Positions 41,793-54,124 of a stretch of 64,000 nucleotides of DNA are shown piece after piece; the stretch's first letter is position 1, and each line of letters starts with the position of its first letter. The position numbers were made by a program, and so were the translations under genes. Under the pieces are notes generated by a model. The model was not told the DNA's origin. It made no database searches and was given only the letters and a program-made list of their open reading frames with translations. This DNA is from Agrypnia vestita (lineage: Eukaryota; Arthropoda; Insecta; Trichoptera; Phryganeidae), in contig JADDOH010000177.1 of assembly GCA_016648135.1 (NCBI GenBank), positions 1 to 64,000 of the forward strand, in the 5' to 3' direction.

Positions 41793-43122
41793 CACTAGGT
41801 TTACGGGCATTTTTTATATACCTATCTCTACGGCACCCGTCAAATTGACGGATGCACATAAGTTCTTCGTTTATTCGTATTAAATGATTTATTTAACTGT
41901 TTTATTTAACTGAAGTCCTCAATTGTTCAATTGAAATGGTTTAATTCTTTTTTAGAATACGATGCGCTTCTATTTCTGTGCAGTCTTTGATATGTTTTAA
42001 CATGCGCGTTCCAATTATTAGTTCGAAGGCAGTTCGCACATGACCCGACATCACATTTCTTTTGGAATATCCAGTAGGTCCTGCGACACCTTTCAATATT
42101 GTGTGAATGGGTAGTCTACCGCTGGACCCACTTGCTTCAAAGCCCATCCATTGTGTTCCATCGATAGCAAGTAGTTCTGTTGTATTGCTTTTGGAGGTGG
42201 ATGACTTTTTCTCGGAGTCGGTGCTTGAGGAAATGCGCATTCTTTTTTTACTAAGACCTGGAATGTTTTCTTCTTCTGATGACTCTTCTGTCATTTCGCT
42301 GTAGAAGGATTCGGAAGTCTCGGATTCATGTTCACTTTTACTTTTAAATGCTCTTTCTTCAGAGCTAGTACCGGAATGTTCTTCATCGATGTTAGAAATT
42401 TCTATCAATAATTCCAAATACTTTATTGATTTACTCATGGTTGCTAAAAATGGGTGAAGATAAAATAAATATTATTGCAAAAGTAATTAGTAATTATTAG
42501 AAAATTACAATTAGTAATTATTAGAAAATTACAAATTAAAAATTCTTACAATAGGTAGATTTTTTCTTTGCAAATATTTATACGCATTGCTAAAATTTTA
42601 AAACTTGATATACGTCTCCACACACAGACTACAATTCTAAAACTGAAGATTGTCATATGGTCAACTTTGCCAGAAATCAACCCTTGAAGAGACTATTTTT
42701 TATTGCCCCATAAATCATAATGCTCCAAATGCGTTACGCAGCGCATAATTTTTTTCCCCAGGTTCTTGTAATTTGTGTTTGAAACAAAAACATCGATGAC
42801 ATTCTTTCTTCATTGCTTCACACAAATTGTAGAAATATGATTATTTTGTTTCAAAAGTAATAATTTCACAAATGGGACGAATTCAAAAGGGATATTCTTT
42901 AAACTACCAAATCCGTCAATTTGACGGGTGTCCGTAGAGATAGGTATAAAGCAACAAGATTTTCTAAATTAAGAGGATTCCGAATTAAAAAAAATAAATA
43001 TATTTGTACTGATCCATTATAAAAATTCATTTAAAAAAATCAGAAAAAATTTCTGCCTGTTTAGTAAAATTTACAAATCAAATCGGAAATCCGTCAATTT
43101 GACGGGTGCCGTAAACCTAGTG
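41793..43122. mobile_element. piggyBac-like transposon, internally deleted (1330 bp)
   Basis: Terminal inverted repeats CACTAGGTTTACGG (41793-41806) and CCGTAAACCTAGTG (43109-43122) are each flanked outside by TTAA (41789-41792 and 43123-43126), the obligatory piggyBac target. Subterminal palindromes of the form CCGTCAAATTGACGG lie near both ends (41830, 42908 and 43090), and TACCTATCTCTACGG at the left is mirrored at 42920. A transposase N-terminus is encoded on the minus strand; the catalytic core is deleted. Confidence 0.9.
41941..42438 (-). pseudogene. piggyBac-like transposase, N-terminal 165 residues
   Basis: ATG at 42438, stop at 41941. A Ser/Glu-rich acidic N-terminus (about residues 20-90) is followed by the start of the DDE_Tnp_1_7 domain: DGTQWMGFE, then SGRLPIHTILKGVAGPTGY, HVRTAFELII and RMLKHIKDCTEIEA. 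Full piggyBac-type transposases are about 550-600 residues, so the catalytic aspartates and the cysteine-rich C-terminus are missing. The frame itself is clean. A non-autonomous internal-deletion derivative is the simplest view. It could still encode a truncated DNA-end-binding protein, which is speculative. Confidence 0.85.
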
Positions 43123-43565
43123 TTAAGAAGTGAAAAAAATTGGTCTGCTTTGTGGGTTTTATATAGCCGCATGATTTTTTTTCAATAATATAATAGATGA
43201 TTATTTTTATTTTCGAATTTTTAAAAAAATATGTTAAAATTTTTGCGTGGTTTATTTAACACTTTTTACACATTTGATAACCTCTTAACTTCAAAAAATT
43301 TAAAGAATCGTAATCGTAATTTAAAAATAAATCTGAAAAAAATATAATTACTAAAAATTCCTCATTTCAGCTTTTTAACCAAGAAATTAAAGGAGTACCT
43401 ATTGTGTCTTAAATGCTCTTCTATGTAGCCTCTAAATGCACGAGTTTTTTCTAAACATTTTACTTTTTTTTGGTGTGGGTCGTGGCTACCGAATACAGCT
43501 TGTCTTGGATATCGCAAGAGGGGACTGCTGTCTACCACAAACCCATGTCACTCAAAGGGCGGATG

Positions 43566-43690
43566 CTGCGCTTGTTTGGTCTAGTGGTACTCGTCTAATG
43601 ATTAGGTTGGAGATTTGAGGTTTGCGCCGCGATATCACCGAATTAGTTCTATTTTCATAGCACAAGAGAGTGACATTTAAACTGATTATA
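43566..43690 (+). mobile_element. tRNA-derived SINE, diverged copy
   Basis: GCTTGTTTGGTCTAGTGGTA (A box), GAGATTTGAGGTTTGCGCC (decayed B box) and TAGTTCTATTTTCATAGCAC, followed by an AAG body, resemble the 4131 family. Confidence 0.5.
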
Positions 43691-43699
43691 TTTCGTCTA

Positions 43700-45835
43700 A
43701 ATTCGAATAGTAAATAAAAGACAAAAGTTTAATGGCCAGTAATGGTTGAACTCTTGTTTATTATAGAATTAAGAATGAATTATTCCTGATATTTTGAATA
43801 TCGAAAAAGGAGTGCCTTTGACGCATGGGATTGAAAAATGGTTGATGTTTTTGAGTCATTATTTATGAAAAAGCGAATGTTTAGAGGATTGTTCCTTATC
43901 AACTAAACATCCACTCTTATTTTTCACAATACCTAAGGGAATAGAATGACGATTTGAAACATCCAACTAATAATTTGTTCACCGGGCGGCTGGCATTTTA
44001 ATACAAACAACAGCTTCAAATAACAGTTTTTAAATTATTTATATAAAACAAAAACTATTTATAATTTTGCTGCATTGTCAGTTGGTAATGTTTGCAATAT
44101 TCTACAGATTTCAGTGACAGTGAAAATGTCTAAAAGGATGATTATTATTTACATTGAAATTATCGAGTATTATCAAAAAATATAAAATTAAGTCAGAAAA
44201 ATAAAAATTTGACGTTTAATTTACGATTCATCTATAAGTACGGTCAGATTCACAGAGTTGTATAAGTTTTTGAGATGACCAGTAAAAGAAATATTGATTG
44301 ATTTTAAATGAATTTGTAAAATTGATATTATTCAAAGCAGACAAGGTTACTCAGTGATATGTGACGTGGTACTGTAAATTTTTATAATATAACCACGTGT
44401 TCTCCAAAATAACGTCAAGGAATTGATGTCCCCTTGGAGACGATTCCGTTGAGAGGAATTATAGAGTTTATGAGAATTATAACTTATTACTAATGGTGAA
44501 CTAAATATCAAAGAACGCAAGTGACGACTTCATCTTCAGGAAGAGTTACATATTCAAACTTGAAAAGTATTGATAGATTATTTGATCAGAAAAGAGATCT
44601 TAAACACCTAAAATCTAGCTCGTGCAGTCTCTAGAGCATTGAAGACTCGAGAAAAGAAAAAGAAGATGGATGTGATACTTTTGAGACAGTGTTGAAGACA
44701 TTTGCTGCAAATGTAATTTGTCGGATACAAATCATTTAATTTTGAGAGCATCTTTCAAGAAGAGAAGAAATGACCAAAGCTTTTGGTGGGCCATGTAAAA
44801 GGAGGAAAAGGAAGATCTCCCACTCTTTGGACCGACCATGGTTGTGTCAGTTATTGGAATTATTGGACCATTCTTCAAGCATTTCTGCTAAGTGCAAAAA
44901 TATAAAATTTCCTGGTAATGATTCCATGGTGACATCAATGGTTGTAGCAGGACCGCATTATGATTCTATGGCACTATGGCTCGTGTCATGGTTTCTGGGC
45001 GCGTCAGTTCTTGAATCGGAGATTTTAATGGTCGCTGATTTGTACATCGAGTAGGACGTCGTTCTCTTTCTCCACTGGCTTCCATCACCCGACTTTCCAG
45101 TCATCTTCAGTGTCTTCAAGTTATCGTATTCCTTGAGGGCTATGCATTCTGTAGATTAGAAGACGCTTCTATGGATAAGTTATTTGTTTCCTAATTGTTT
45201 TAAAATTGCCTTTGACAATTTTTAAAAAACATTCTGCTATTTTCCCGAGCTGTATTTGTATCAGGTTTTGTATTTAACTGCTTGCTGGGAGTATAAGGTT
45301 TGTATTACGGAAACATTAACTGCCGGTTGGGTATGACGTCACATGTGGAGCATGGAGTGCGCCAACCTTGTCTGGGTCATGTGAATGGTTCTAGGTAGGT
45401 TGTGTTCTAGTTTTGCTCTACTCGATGTCAGCACTACTTGTTTCGTAAGTCCTTACCAATGTGATGCATTCGGTGCATAGAGATAGTCTTTGCATCGGAA
45501 TCATCGATGTCGTGAGTAGTCAAATAGATTAACTATTATTATTAAAATAGTTCTCACCGGAAAGAATAATTATTGAATATTGTTTTATTTGGATTAACTA
45601 ATGCAAAATAAAACAAAACGGATTTTCGGCCGTCAATACGTCATTAATGAGCTGAGATGTAGTCATGAAAGGATATTTAGGTGCAACGTAAAATATTTAA
45701 TGAAAATTTGGGAATATCATGTTTGAATGACACATCGAAAAATATATAAATCGTCAGTTAGTAAACGTGCGTCGCAGCTATCAGTTACAAAACTTGGATA
45801 GATATGAAATTGTAATTTATAGCCCAAAGACAAAT
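43700..45835. other. No supported gene
   Basis: A 94-codon ATG frame at 44770-45054 lies in less AT-rich sequence but has no recognisable domain. Around 45290-45500 the composition is LTR-like (TGACGTCACATG), without paired termini. Nothing is called. Confidence 0.35.
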
Positions 45836-46042
45836 ATTGTTTGTTTGTTTGTATATTTTTTATTCAGTTGTAAAAAGAACACATATTTTACATCTAGTAG
45901 GTAATTAAAAAATAAATTAACATAGCAAAATAAACATAAATATTCCAAAAATATATCAACATAAATAATCATCACATTTTCACATCTGGCATGAAGTAAA
46001 GAAATTTAAAAAAGAAAAGAAACATGAAACAAAATAACATGA

Positions 46043-46505
46043 TCATACATTAAACTTACTTTTTACATATTTTGCACTTAACCTACGAAAAGTAGTGAGA
46101 CCATTTACTTCTTTCACATTTGCTGGCAGTTCATCGAACAATTTAAGACAATAGTACAAAATATTTTGTTTTCCTGCCAGTTTCATTTGTGGAAGCCTAA
46201 AATCCCCCCTACTTCTCGTAGGACAAGTGTGGACCTCGAAATTGTATTTCATATTTTTATACATGTATATTGGAACTAATCATCTTTTTATTTTATGTTC
46301 AAGACTAGGACAATTTGTATCATTTGTTGCCTAATTGTCATTACCTTTAGTTGCTTTACCATATCGCTAATTCTTGTATATCTGTTACATGCCTCTGGTT
46401 TGAATTTTTTGAATTTTTTCCTTCTCAGTTTCATTTCCCAAAAATAGTATTGTTGAACAGTAATTAATACGCGGAGTCACAATGGAATCATATACTAATT
46501 GTGAA
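46043..46505 (-). pseudogene. Non-LTR reverse-transcriptase C-terminal region (CR1/jockey-like)
   Basis: Read downwards from 46505: QLVYDSIVTPRINYCSTILF, then KEKIQKIQTRGM (expected KLQ-x-x-QNRA), several frameshifts, then a clean frame from 46264: RGDFRLPQMKLAGKQNILY, LKLFDELPANVKEV, FRRLSAKYVKS. The YCST-x-x-F...IQK-x-Q and the final LP..R...K-x-x-x-x-Y-x-x-x-K-L-F-[N/D]-x-LP..[V/I]K signature is standard for jockey/CR1 elements. The 3' flank down to about 45840 is AT-rich and probably its untranslated region. Confidence 0.75.
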
Positions 46506-46579
46506 AAAAATATTACGCATTTGGAAATTATTTCAATCAAAGGGCAACACATTTGGGTCAATATTACTTGTCAATGTAT

Positions 46580-46980
46580 GCAGCCGCGCGTCTCTAAGTA
46601 CGCGCGAAAATAATCCATTCACGGGACGATGGTTCAGCCGCTTGGCGAGTTGAGTCACGGCCGGCATTGGGCCTCGCTGAGGATAGTCTCTCGGTGAGGA
46701 TAGTTCCTCTCGTTCGTTTCCCTTGGCTGACTAGAAAATGAATGAGATGCCAACGCTCCAAGTCCTGACGAAGGAGCTCGATACACGTGGATCCTTCCGA
46801 AACGTTTCCACTTTTGCAAGATTGAGAATGATTTTGCAGAGCGTTCTGTTCGGATCATTTGACTGCAGTTGACATTCTGTAGAACCTATAGGACGAGGTG
46901 TCCTGAAGTTTTCGAAATGCCAGACGAGCAGCAACGCTTGAAAGTCTCTCTGTACATAGGATAACCATGATACAAGCAAA
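46580..46980 (+). repeat. Penelope-like terminal region (uncertain)
   Basis: GC-rich for the window. CTGACGAAGGAGCTC at about 46768 and TCCTTCCGAAACG at about 46794 reproduce the core-stem-core order of the terminal motif, with a longer loop. GAGGATAGT occurs twice nearby (46679 and 46696). No GIY-YIG residues could be read. Confidence 0.3.
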
Positions 46981-47094
46981 AAATTAATAAAAAAATAATG
47001 ACTGGAACAAAGCTAGCACTCACGACGCTTTTTTACCGAATAGTTCCGAAATAGAGTGTAGTGTTATATGGATTTGAAAGCTGGAATCTAAGGA

Positions 47095-47132
47095 AATTTT
47101 TTTTTTTTTTTTTTTTTAATTTTTTTTTTGTA
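47095..47132. repeat. Poly-T tract
   Basis: Two runs of T totalling over 30 bases, likely the poly-A of a minus-strand insertion. Confidence 0.7.
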
Positions 47133-47162
47133 TATTTCTATTTTATATATTATTCATTTTAA

Positions 47163-47362
47163 TTAATTGGCTCGGACATATGCTAAGAATGCCAGGAACG
47201 GATACAAAGAAGAATCCTCTTAGCAACCTCGGAAGGAAGACGGCTGGTTGACTCATGCAGAAGCAGCGCAAGACAGGGGAACATGGAAACACCTTATCGA
47301 GACTTTGGGCCCCCGACCCTACTAGGACAAGGGGGTGAAGACGATGATGATGATGATTAATT
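47163..47362 (+). pseudogene. RTE-type reverse-transcriptase tail with GAT repeat
   Basis: GGCTCGGACATATGCTAAGA reads WLGHMLRMPG, followed by a frameshifted LGRKTAG...WKHLIETLG-type end and (GAT)n at 47341-47357. Same end structure as at 8160 and 16224. Confidence 0.65.
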
Positions 47363-47880
47363 TAAATTACCGTTTTAATTTTATAACTTGATTAGTTTAA
47401 TTTTTAATTTTAATTTTTATTGTTTACCAGCTCCCAGGAAACTTCACTAGTAGGAAACAGTTAGAAGGCAGGGTTAGATTAGGTTACGTTAGGTGCCCCA
47501 TAAAATAGACAAATTATACAAGAACGAGAATATACCATAGCACCACTGGGCCTCAGAATACAACCAGTTTATTCTGTCGGTACGGGCAAATGGAGTACAG
47601 GAAGCTTACAAAATACCTGAGAAATTATGCAAAAAGATTTCAAAGAGCAGAAATTCACGGATTTCTGGGTATCTACGTGAGAGATTGAAAAACCATCGAG
47701 TGGTAGAGAAGACAAACGAAATGTTGCGAAACTGAAGTGGTAAACGACACAAACTTCACGTGGCACGTAGCGAGATGAACGAAACCTAATTTAGCAGATG
47801 AACACTGGGATAGTGAAAATATTCAGTGGTGTTCATGACTGGACAAGAGAATGTAGAAGACATTAAAAATACCAGTTTTA

Positions 47881-48032
47881 TGGGGGGAGAGAGTCCCTCA
47901 AAATCAGAGATCGTGAAGTGGGGGGAGAGAGTCCCTCATAATCAGAGATCGTGAAGTGAGGGGAGAGAGCCCCTCAAAATCAGAGATCGTGAAGTGGGGG
48001 GAGAGAGTCTCTCAAAATCAGAGATCGTGAAG
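47881..48032. repeat. Minisatellite, four 38-bp units
   Basis: Unit starts at 47881, 47919, 47957 and 47995. Each contains GGGGAGAGAG, [T/C]CCCTCA and ATCAGAGATCGTGAAG, with one to three differences between units. Ends at 48032. Confidence 0.9.
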
Positions 48033-48039
48033 AGCAACG

Positions 48040-49050
48040 GGAGAGGCTTCTTTTCAATAGTAGTGTAAAGAAGACGATAATTAATATTGCTTTAAAATTC
48101 TACTAATATAAAATACTATTTATTTAGCGCTATCGTTAAAACGTTGAAACAATAAATGGTCGAGATAATTCCAAATAATTATATGAATATGAATTTTACC
48201 GGTTTAATCAATTTGTTACTGACAACTAGTATTACTAAAATATGAATTTCATTAATAATTGCTCGATAACATAATGTAGAATGTTTATTGTATTTGCTTT
48301 TAATTCTCTTCGTAATATCATGACAGCCAAAATTCATTTTAAAGTAAACACAGAGTGCTGGATGAACGTACATGAGTAGGTAGATACTAGAATTAGAGTT
48401 TTCACTGTGGGAAACTAAAATTTGCGTTTTACCGCAAAACAGATGTCGAATTTTGGCTTTTTGTTCTCTTGTTACGTCAATCTTTAAATTAATTGAAACT
48501 GACAAAATTATACCGTAAACCGCAATTGAAAATGGATTATGTACATTACTAAATATATGACGAACTGCTTTGTTGGCTCGATAGACAATCATGTTAATGG
48601 TACTCAGGTTGTTCAAGCCAATAAAATACAATTAATACGATCAATACACATTAAGAAAAGATTTAAAAAATATATATATATTTATATATCATGTTGGGTT
48701 GAACAGTAGTGGTACGCCATGTGTCCTACGACAGGGGATGAGTGGTGACGAGGGATGAACAGTGATGAGGGTTGTTCTGAGGTATATTTTCATGGAACAT
48801 GATGTGTTATTTGTTGTATAATACTTTTTGTGGTATTTATTGCTTACAGAATTTGTTGTGAAGCTTCTAACAGAGATTGAAACATTGTTTTTGCAGTTAA
48901 AAAGGTTTACTGAAGTATTGTTAAAAATACTGCGTACTCAATAATGTTCAGAATATCTAAGACTTGTTTATTACTATTCTTTAATATGATTAAATACAGA
49001 TTTTTTACTTTCTGTTGCTGTTACGAAAATACTCATCACCTTAATCACAT
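48040..49050. other. No firm gene; 150-codon minus-strand frame
   Basis: A minus-strand open frame spans 48179-48631 (NKAVRHIFSNVHNPFSIAVY..., KIRHLFCGKTQILV). It is long for this composition and parts read like retroelement protein, but I cannot place it in any family and see no start or splice context. Confidence 0.3.
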
Positions 49051-49056
49051 CTTTCA

Positions 49057-49197
49057 TTATTCCAGTGTTGGAAATAAGATCCTCTTTACCGTCTCAAGTT
49101 CATTCCTATCCTGTGCAAGGTATCTCCATTTGGTTCCTGCAATTTTTCTGTCGTCTGGCCACCTATTCTTCATTTCATGTTCTGATGTTTCAATGCA
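49057..49197 (-). pseudogene. Non-LTR reverse-transcriptase extreme C-terminus
   Basis: Minus strand: EMKNRWPDDRKIAGTKWRYL, then AQDRNELETVKRI to a stop at 49057-49059. RW-x-DD-x-x-x-[V/I]AG-x-x-W-x-x-x-AQDR is the final signature of a widespread insect non-LTR family. Confidence 0.65.
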
Positions 49198-49199
49198 GG

Positions 49200-50045
49200 T
49201 GATGATATATGTATATTATATATCTCAAAAGTTTTTCAGCAACGTACCTAAATAAAAAAATATTTTAATAAATAAAGGTATTTAGAGGTTATCATATTCC
49301 AAGACTAATTTTCCAAGCCAATCATGCGAGTTTTTCCCGAGACGTCGTTACTTATCTTGATTCCAGTACTCGTCACATATTATCTTTATCATCCTCTTGT
49401 AGAAAAGTTCCACGTGCTCAAATTACCATAGCAACCCCCTTCGTCAAAGTTTTCATAAAAATAATTGACTTTCTACATGTTTTCAGTTATATGTAGTTTC
49501 ATCTTCAAGTACGTCAATATTCTGAAAACGTAAAGCGTAAGCGAATGTAAATATATAATGTAACAAATATTATTGAAGGGACATAATTGATTTTTGTAAT
49601 CTGTGTATTATGGAAAAATAAAATTATGAAGACAAAATCAAGAGGCTGAAGTAGAGAAAATGAAAAGTATAAATGTAAGAAGGAAAGAGAACTTAGTTTC
49701 ACTTGTTTATCTTGTCATTGTTAGCTTGTTCGGTGCGGTGGATACGTGTATTGAAAAATGCGATCTCAAAAACCCGCGTACCAAATTCACTAGTTCCACA
49801 AAAGTGTGTCGTATCTGTGGATTATTCAATGATTAAAAAGATTATTAATGACTTTTTAGTCGAAGCAAGAAACATTATTCCTCCATATACTTTTATCAAT
49901 TTTTTTTTAAATTCCTTTGTCTAAGATCTTTGTGTATTCTACTTGCGGTTAGACTGCCTAATCTACTACTGTAAGTGTATCAGTTCTAGTAGCTTTGACA
50001 CTTTAACAAACTACTTATTACTATTAACATAACTAACTAACTAAC
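49200..50045. other. No supported gene
   Basis: AT-rich; nothing recognised. Confidence 0.4.
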
Positions 50046-50051
50046 TTACCA

Positions 50052-50603
50052 TCACGCCGTTTCCCCGTGGGGGTAGGCAGAGAGAATAGAGCGCCATACT
50101 CTTCTGTCCTGACGTACAACTTTCGCTTCGTCTACATTCATACATCTTCGCATGCAAGCTCGACGGTTGTTCAGGCTTCTAGCAGGACCATCTTCCAGTA
50201 TCTGGTTAATCTGGTCATGCCACGTCTTCCGTGGTCCCCCTCTCTTTCTGGCGCCGTCAACACTTGCATCATATATCTTTCTTACCATTCTTTCCTCATT
50301 CATTCGCTCAACATGCCCAAACCACCTGAGCGACCCTACTTTTATTCTATGTGTTAATCTACGATCAGCTTTACATTCATTCCGAATATCTTCATTCTTT
50401 ACTCTATCATACATGGATTTACCACACATACGTCTAAGGGACCTCATCTCCACTGCATTCAATCTACTTTCGTTCCTCTTCTGCCAGCTCCAGGCTTCAC
50501 TTCCATACATTATTGTCGGTACCAGAACTCCATTATGTACCGCCAGTTTTGCCTCGGTAGACATATTTCTATTAGAAATTATTGCATTCAAAGCACCGTA
50601 CAT
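50052..50603 (-). pseudogene. Non-LTR reverse-transcriptase C-terminal 183 residues
   Basis: The best preserved reverse-transcriptase piece of the window. It starts at YGALNAIISNRNMSTEAKL and goes on with VLVPTIMYGSEAWSWQK (the P-x-x-x-YGSE-x-W motif after the thumb), MRSLRRMCG, VGSLRWFGHVERM, then ARKRGGPRKTWHDQINQIL, RRACMRRCMNVDEAK and DRRVWRSILSAYP to a stop at 50052. The frame is open throughout, so this is a relatively young 5'-truncated copy. The catalytic YADD region would lie upstream and is absent. The 6390 fragment belongs to the same family. A partial duplicate of its middle lies at 50606-50680. Confidence 0.85.
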
Positions 50604-50605
50604 AC

Positions 50606-50680
50606 ATACATGGATTTACCACACATACGTCTAAGGGACGTCATCTCCACTGCATTCAATCTACTTTAGTTCGTCTTCTA
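50606..50680 (-). repeat. Partial duplicate of the reverse-transcriptase fragment
   Basis: CATGGATTTACCACACATACG, TCTAAGGGACGTCATCTCC and TGCATTCAATCTACTTTAG repeat 50411-50488 with few changes, directly behind the upstream end of the main fragment. Confidence 0.75.
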
Positions 50681-50689
50681 CTATTAACT

Positions 50690-52935
50690 ACAACCTTCCT
50701 ATTCTATTCCTATTCTACTATTCTACTATTAACATGTGAGTGTTTTATATTATTACATGAAACGAGAAAGTGAAAAATTCTAGAATAAATCTCTCTAAAC
50801 ATTTAAAAAGTTCAAATTAACTAGGCGGGGACACTATCTACAGTGCCACTTATTTTATAATAATACAATTAGCTATCATGATTTAAAAACATGTATAATA
50901 ATTTTTACTTATTTACAAATCATCAGTTAGATGTTCAGGTTAACGCTTTCGCTGTCGAGGATCGATTGTATTATTTTTCTTCAGAAAATCAAACTTTTGT
51001 CTTGAGTTCTTAAGAAGTTAGAATATACAATACTCTTCATTCGCAAAACTATATCAACAAATTTTAAAACGAAATTAAAAAATAAAATTTTATTGCATCA
51101 ACAATATGGTTATCATTACAATATTTAAAATAACCTTGATTTCATACCTTTGTATATTCTAGTCGTACAAATTGCAGTGTGGATATGAATAGCTTCGTCC
51201 GAAATTAATTTTAATATTGCGTGCGTAAACAGTGCGTGTATCAACTGCATGTTGACTAAAATATAATCGACAATTTAAGAAAAATTTAATTAAGATTAGA
51301 AATAGATGTCTCACAAAAACGTAGCTATTAATATTGGAAAGTGTGTATGGACGTTCACAGGGCTGACTACCTGGATTAAGGGATCACTTTACAAAATGGA
51401 ACGTTTACATACTCCACCCAAGATCGATGACACATCTATCAAATTAGGCAAGTTGTATATATGTTATTTATGTACTTTATTTAACACAACTACGCTATCG
51501 TAAGCTCTATAAGCGCCCAACAAAAACATAAAAAACCAATAGATATTTTCACACATCTCAGTCTCAGAAAGACAATTAATTAATTTTAATTAATCGTTAA
51601 TCTTAATTTAGGAAATTAATTAATCTTATTAATTAATTAATCTTAATTAATCTTAATTTAGTAAAAAATCTAGTACTTGTATTCTCAGAAAATACTTAAA
51701 AAATATTGAAAGAAATATTTGATGACAAAAACTCTCTATTGTTATTACATCAATTTAAAAAAATTAACGCCTTTTCCTAAAAAAAAAATAACTTCTCGGA
51801 ATTCACCAACCACATAATTGACACCAATAGTTCTTTCGATAATCCCAAATTATAAGTACTCCACTGAGTTTCTCATAAAGGATAGATAATGAAAAATTAG
51901 GAAATCATCCAAATGCTAGAGAATTTAAATTCTGAAAGAACGCTTATGAATAATATCACATACCAAAACACGTCTCCGATTACAGGCTTGTTCCCGTTGA
52001 TGACCATAAAAACCATGCCCACTAAGCGAGCCCCTACCAGAATGCTACCAGAATAGATTGACAAAATTCTTTATTTAAGTTAATCATCATAGGTACCTAC
52101 CTAATGATGATAGGTATAAAATAAAATTTAAATTGGAAGTTAATGTCAAGTGAAAGTAATATTGTCTTAAATGTTAAAAATCCTAAACAAAAATATAATA
52201 TAAAATAATCCTAAAAAAATCCTAAACAAAAATATAATATAAAATAATATTCTAGTGATCGATTATAAAAATTGTGATTGGGTATTTTTTTCATATTTCA
52301 TTACAACGTATAAAAAAACATGGAATAGTCAAATCAAATCTCATATTTTATTATATTGACAAAAGGCAAACAGTACTTTCTATGAATCTGGTATGTTGAA
52401 AAGGAACAATGAAGTGTTTTCCGATAGACAAACATTCCTTTTATTGACTTACGGAGACAATAGTTTGTCTCGAGATAAGTATTTTTGAACAGAAGCACTG
52501 TGTGATTTTTCGTAAAGGCTATTTATTTCTTCACCGATTTACTTCAATATGAAGCTGGATTATCTACATATTTATCATTCTAGAAAAATCTGTTCATAGT
52601 AATCAGTAGACGAAAAATTAATAACGTTCATTTGTCAATGGCATTTGGCAATGATATCAAGAGGGTAAATGTTAGTATTTTAATGCCTTGTGCTTCTATA
52701 ATATATTATTTTAGAGTAAATTCTTGTACATTTCTATGGATCTGGGTGAAGTTTTGGCGCACATTTTGAGTCTCGCTATCTAATTGAACATTGTGAATCA
52801 GTCATATGGAAAAAGCTGGCACAAATACAACTTCATTTACGCATATATTTAGGTTGTAGGTTGTATTAACTTTGAACTAAAATTGACAGTATTTTCTTTA
52901 TGAGAAAGTAAAGGAAGCAGAAAATTATTTTGAAT
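50690..52935. other. No supported gene
   Basis: TTAATTAATC-type simple repeat at 51580-51660; AAAATATAATATAAAATAAT occurs twice near 52190-52250. A 65-codon frame at 51306 is not recognisable. Confidence 0.4.
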
Positions 52936-52939
52936 TTTT

Positions 52940-53234
52940 ACTCCCTTTCTTTTAACTCGTAGCGTCTGCTTGCTTGCTTGCTTGTCTGTCGAAAAAACTT
53001 TGGATTGACTTTCAACCCTTTTCCCGTGATTCAATCGAGCTGAAACTTTGCAGACAGACTCGTGGCGATGATAAAAATGATCTAACAAATTTTCGTTTAA
53101 AAAATTAATAATTGTAGTATAATTTTGGATTTTTCGAAATTTTTTATTACTCGCTTTCGTAGCATCGCCCGACTCGAGCCCAGTGCGTAGGTTAAGCGCC
53201 AAACCTGTTTCCACTAGTAAATGAGAAAGGGAGT
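52940..53234. mobile_element. ACTCCCTTT MITE, copy 3
   Basis: ACTCCCTTT (52940-52948) to AAAGGGAGT (53226-53234). GCTGAAACTTTGCAGACAG, AAGCGCCAAACCTG and CACTAGTAAATGAG match copy 1 (inverted) and copy 2. The flank ATAATAAAAACTTAG is shared as in the other copies. Confidence 0.65.
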
Positions 53235-53239
53235 ATAAT

Positions 53240-54115
53240 AAAAACTTAGTTTTTATGGGTTAGTTTTTATTATTTAATTACTTTGAGAGGAAATGGTATG
53301 AAATAAAAGAATCTTTAAATAAAATATAAAAAGAAAACTAAATGAAAGAATCACACCATCTCTATTCCATTATCCATGTCGTGGGTTCAATACTAGAATA
53401 TCAAAAACAAAATAGATAGCTGAAAAGTGCTGTTTTGAGTTAATAATTGTAGTTAAAGTTTTCATGCTCACCCCTTTTTTATATAACTTGTTACTAACAT
53501 TTTAATGAACCCCTGAGATTAATTTACAAAATGTCAATATATATATTGATTTTTTTTTGGTGTTAATATCTCAAAATTGTGGAGACCTTTTCTTTTTCTA
53601 CCAAGCTGATCCCTGAGCTTATTTTGAGATCAAAATACAACTACAAATACTGAGCTTTATGTGAACTAAACCTCAGAGATTTATCTCACAGTGTCTCATT
53701 CCATAAACGCGGGCCATTGAAACATCGGTGCATATTAAGTCTGTTTGTTCTCCGTTCAAAATATAATAGACATCTGTGTAAGGAGAGTTATAAGAGGCAA
53801 CATTTCATCCATTTAAAATATAACCTTAAAGCATCACTCTCGAAGATTTGCTTATGAAATAATAATATTAGTAAAAAATAAAGTTCACATAATCTACTCT
53901 AACTTTAAGGATTGTGTCTGTACGCGATGTTTAATACAATGAAAAATTTGAGGGATGGTGACAGAAAGGTATGCTTTACTGTTTACTATTATAAGCACGT
54001 TATATACCATTAAGGTAAAATTTTTAGAAATGGGACGCGAATTATGTTGATATTTCTCCTTACTCTTTGACTTATAAGACAACGATGATACATATAACAT
54101 AAAATATTGACTTTT
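53240..54115. other. No supported gene
   Basis: AT-rich; nothing recognised. Confidence 0.4.
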
Positions 54116-54124
54116 CTAAAAAAG

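Noticed and set aside
44770..45054. 94-codon plus-strand frame
   Set aside because: No family resemblance and no splice or promoter signals.
47881..48032. CRISPR-like array
   Set aside because: Units are contiguous with no spacers, in an animal-type genome; it is a minisatellite.
48179..48631. 150-codon minus-strand open frame
   Set aside because: Long, but no recognisable domain, start context or neighbouring coding evidence; noted only as uncertain.
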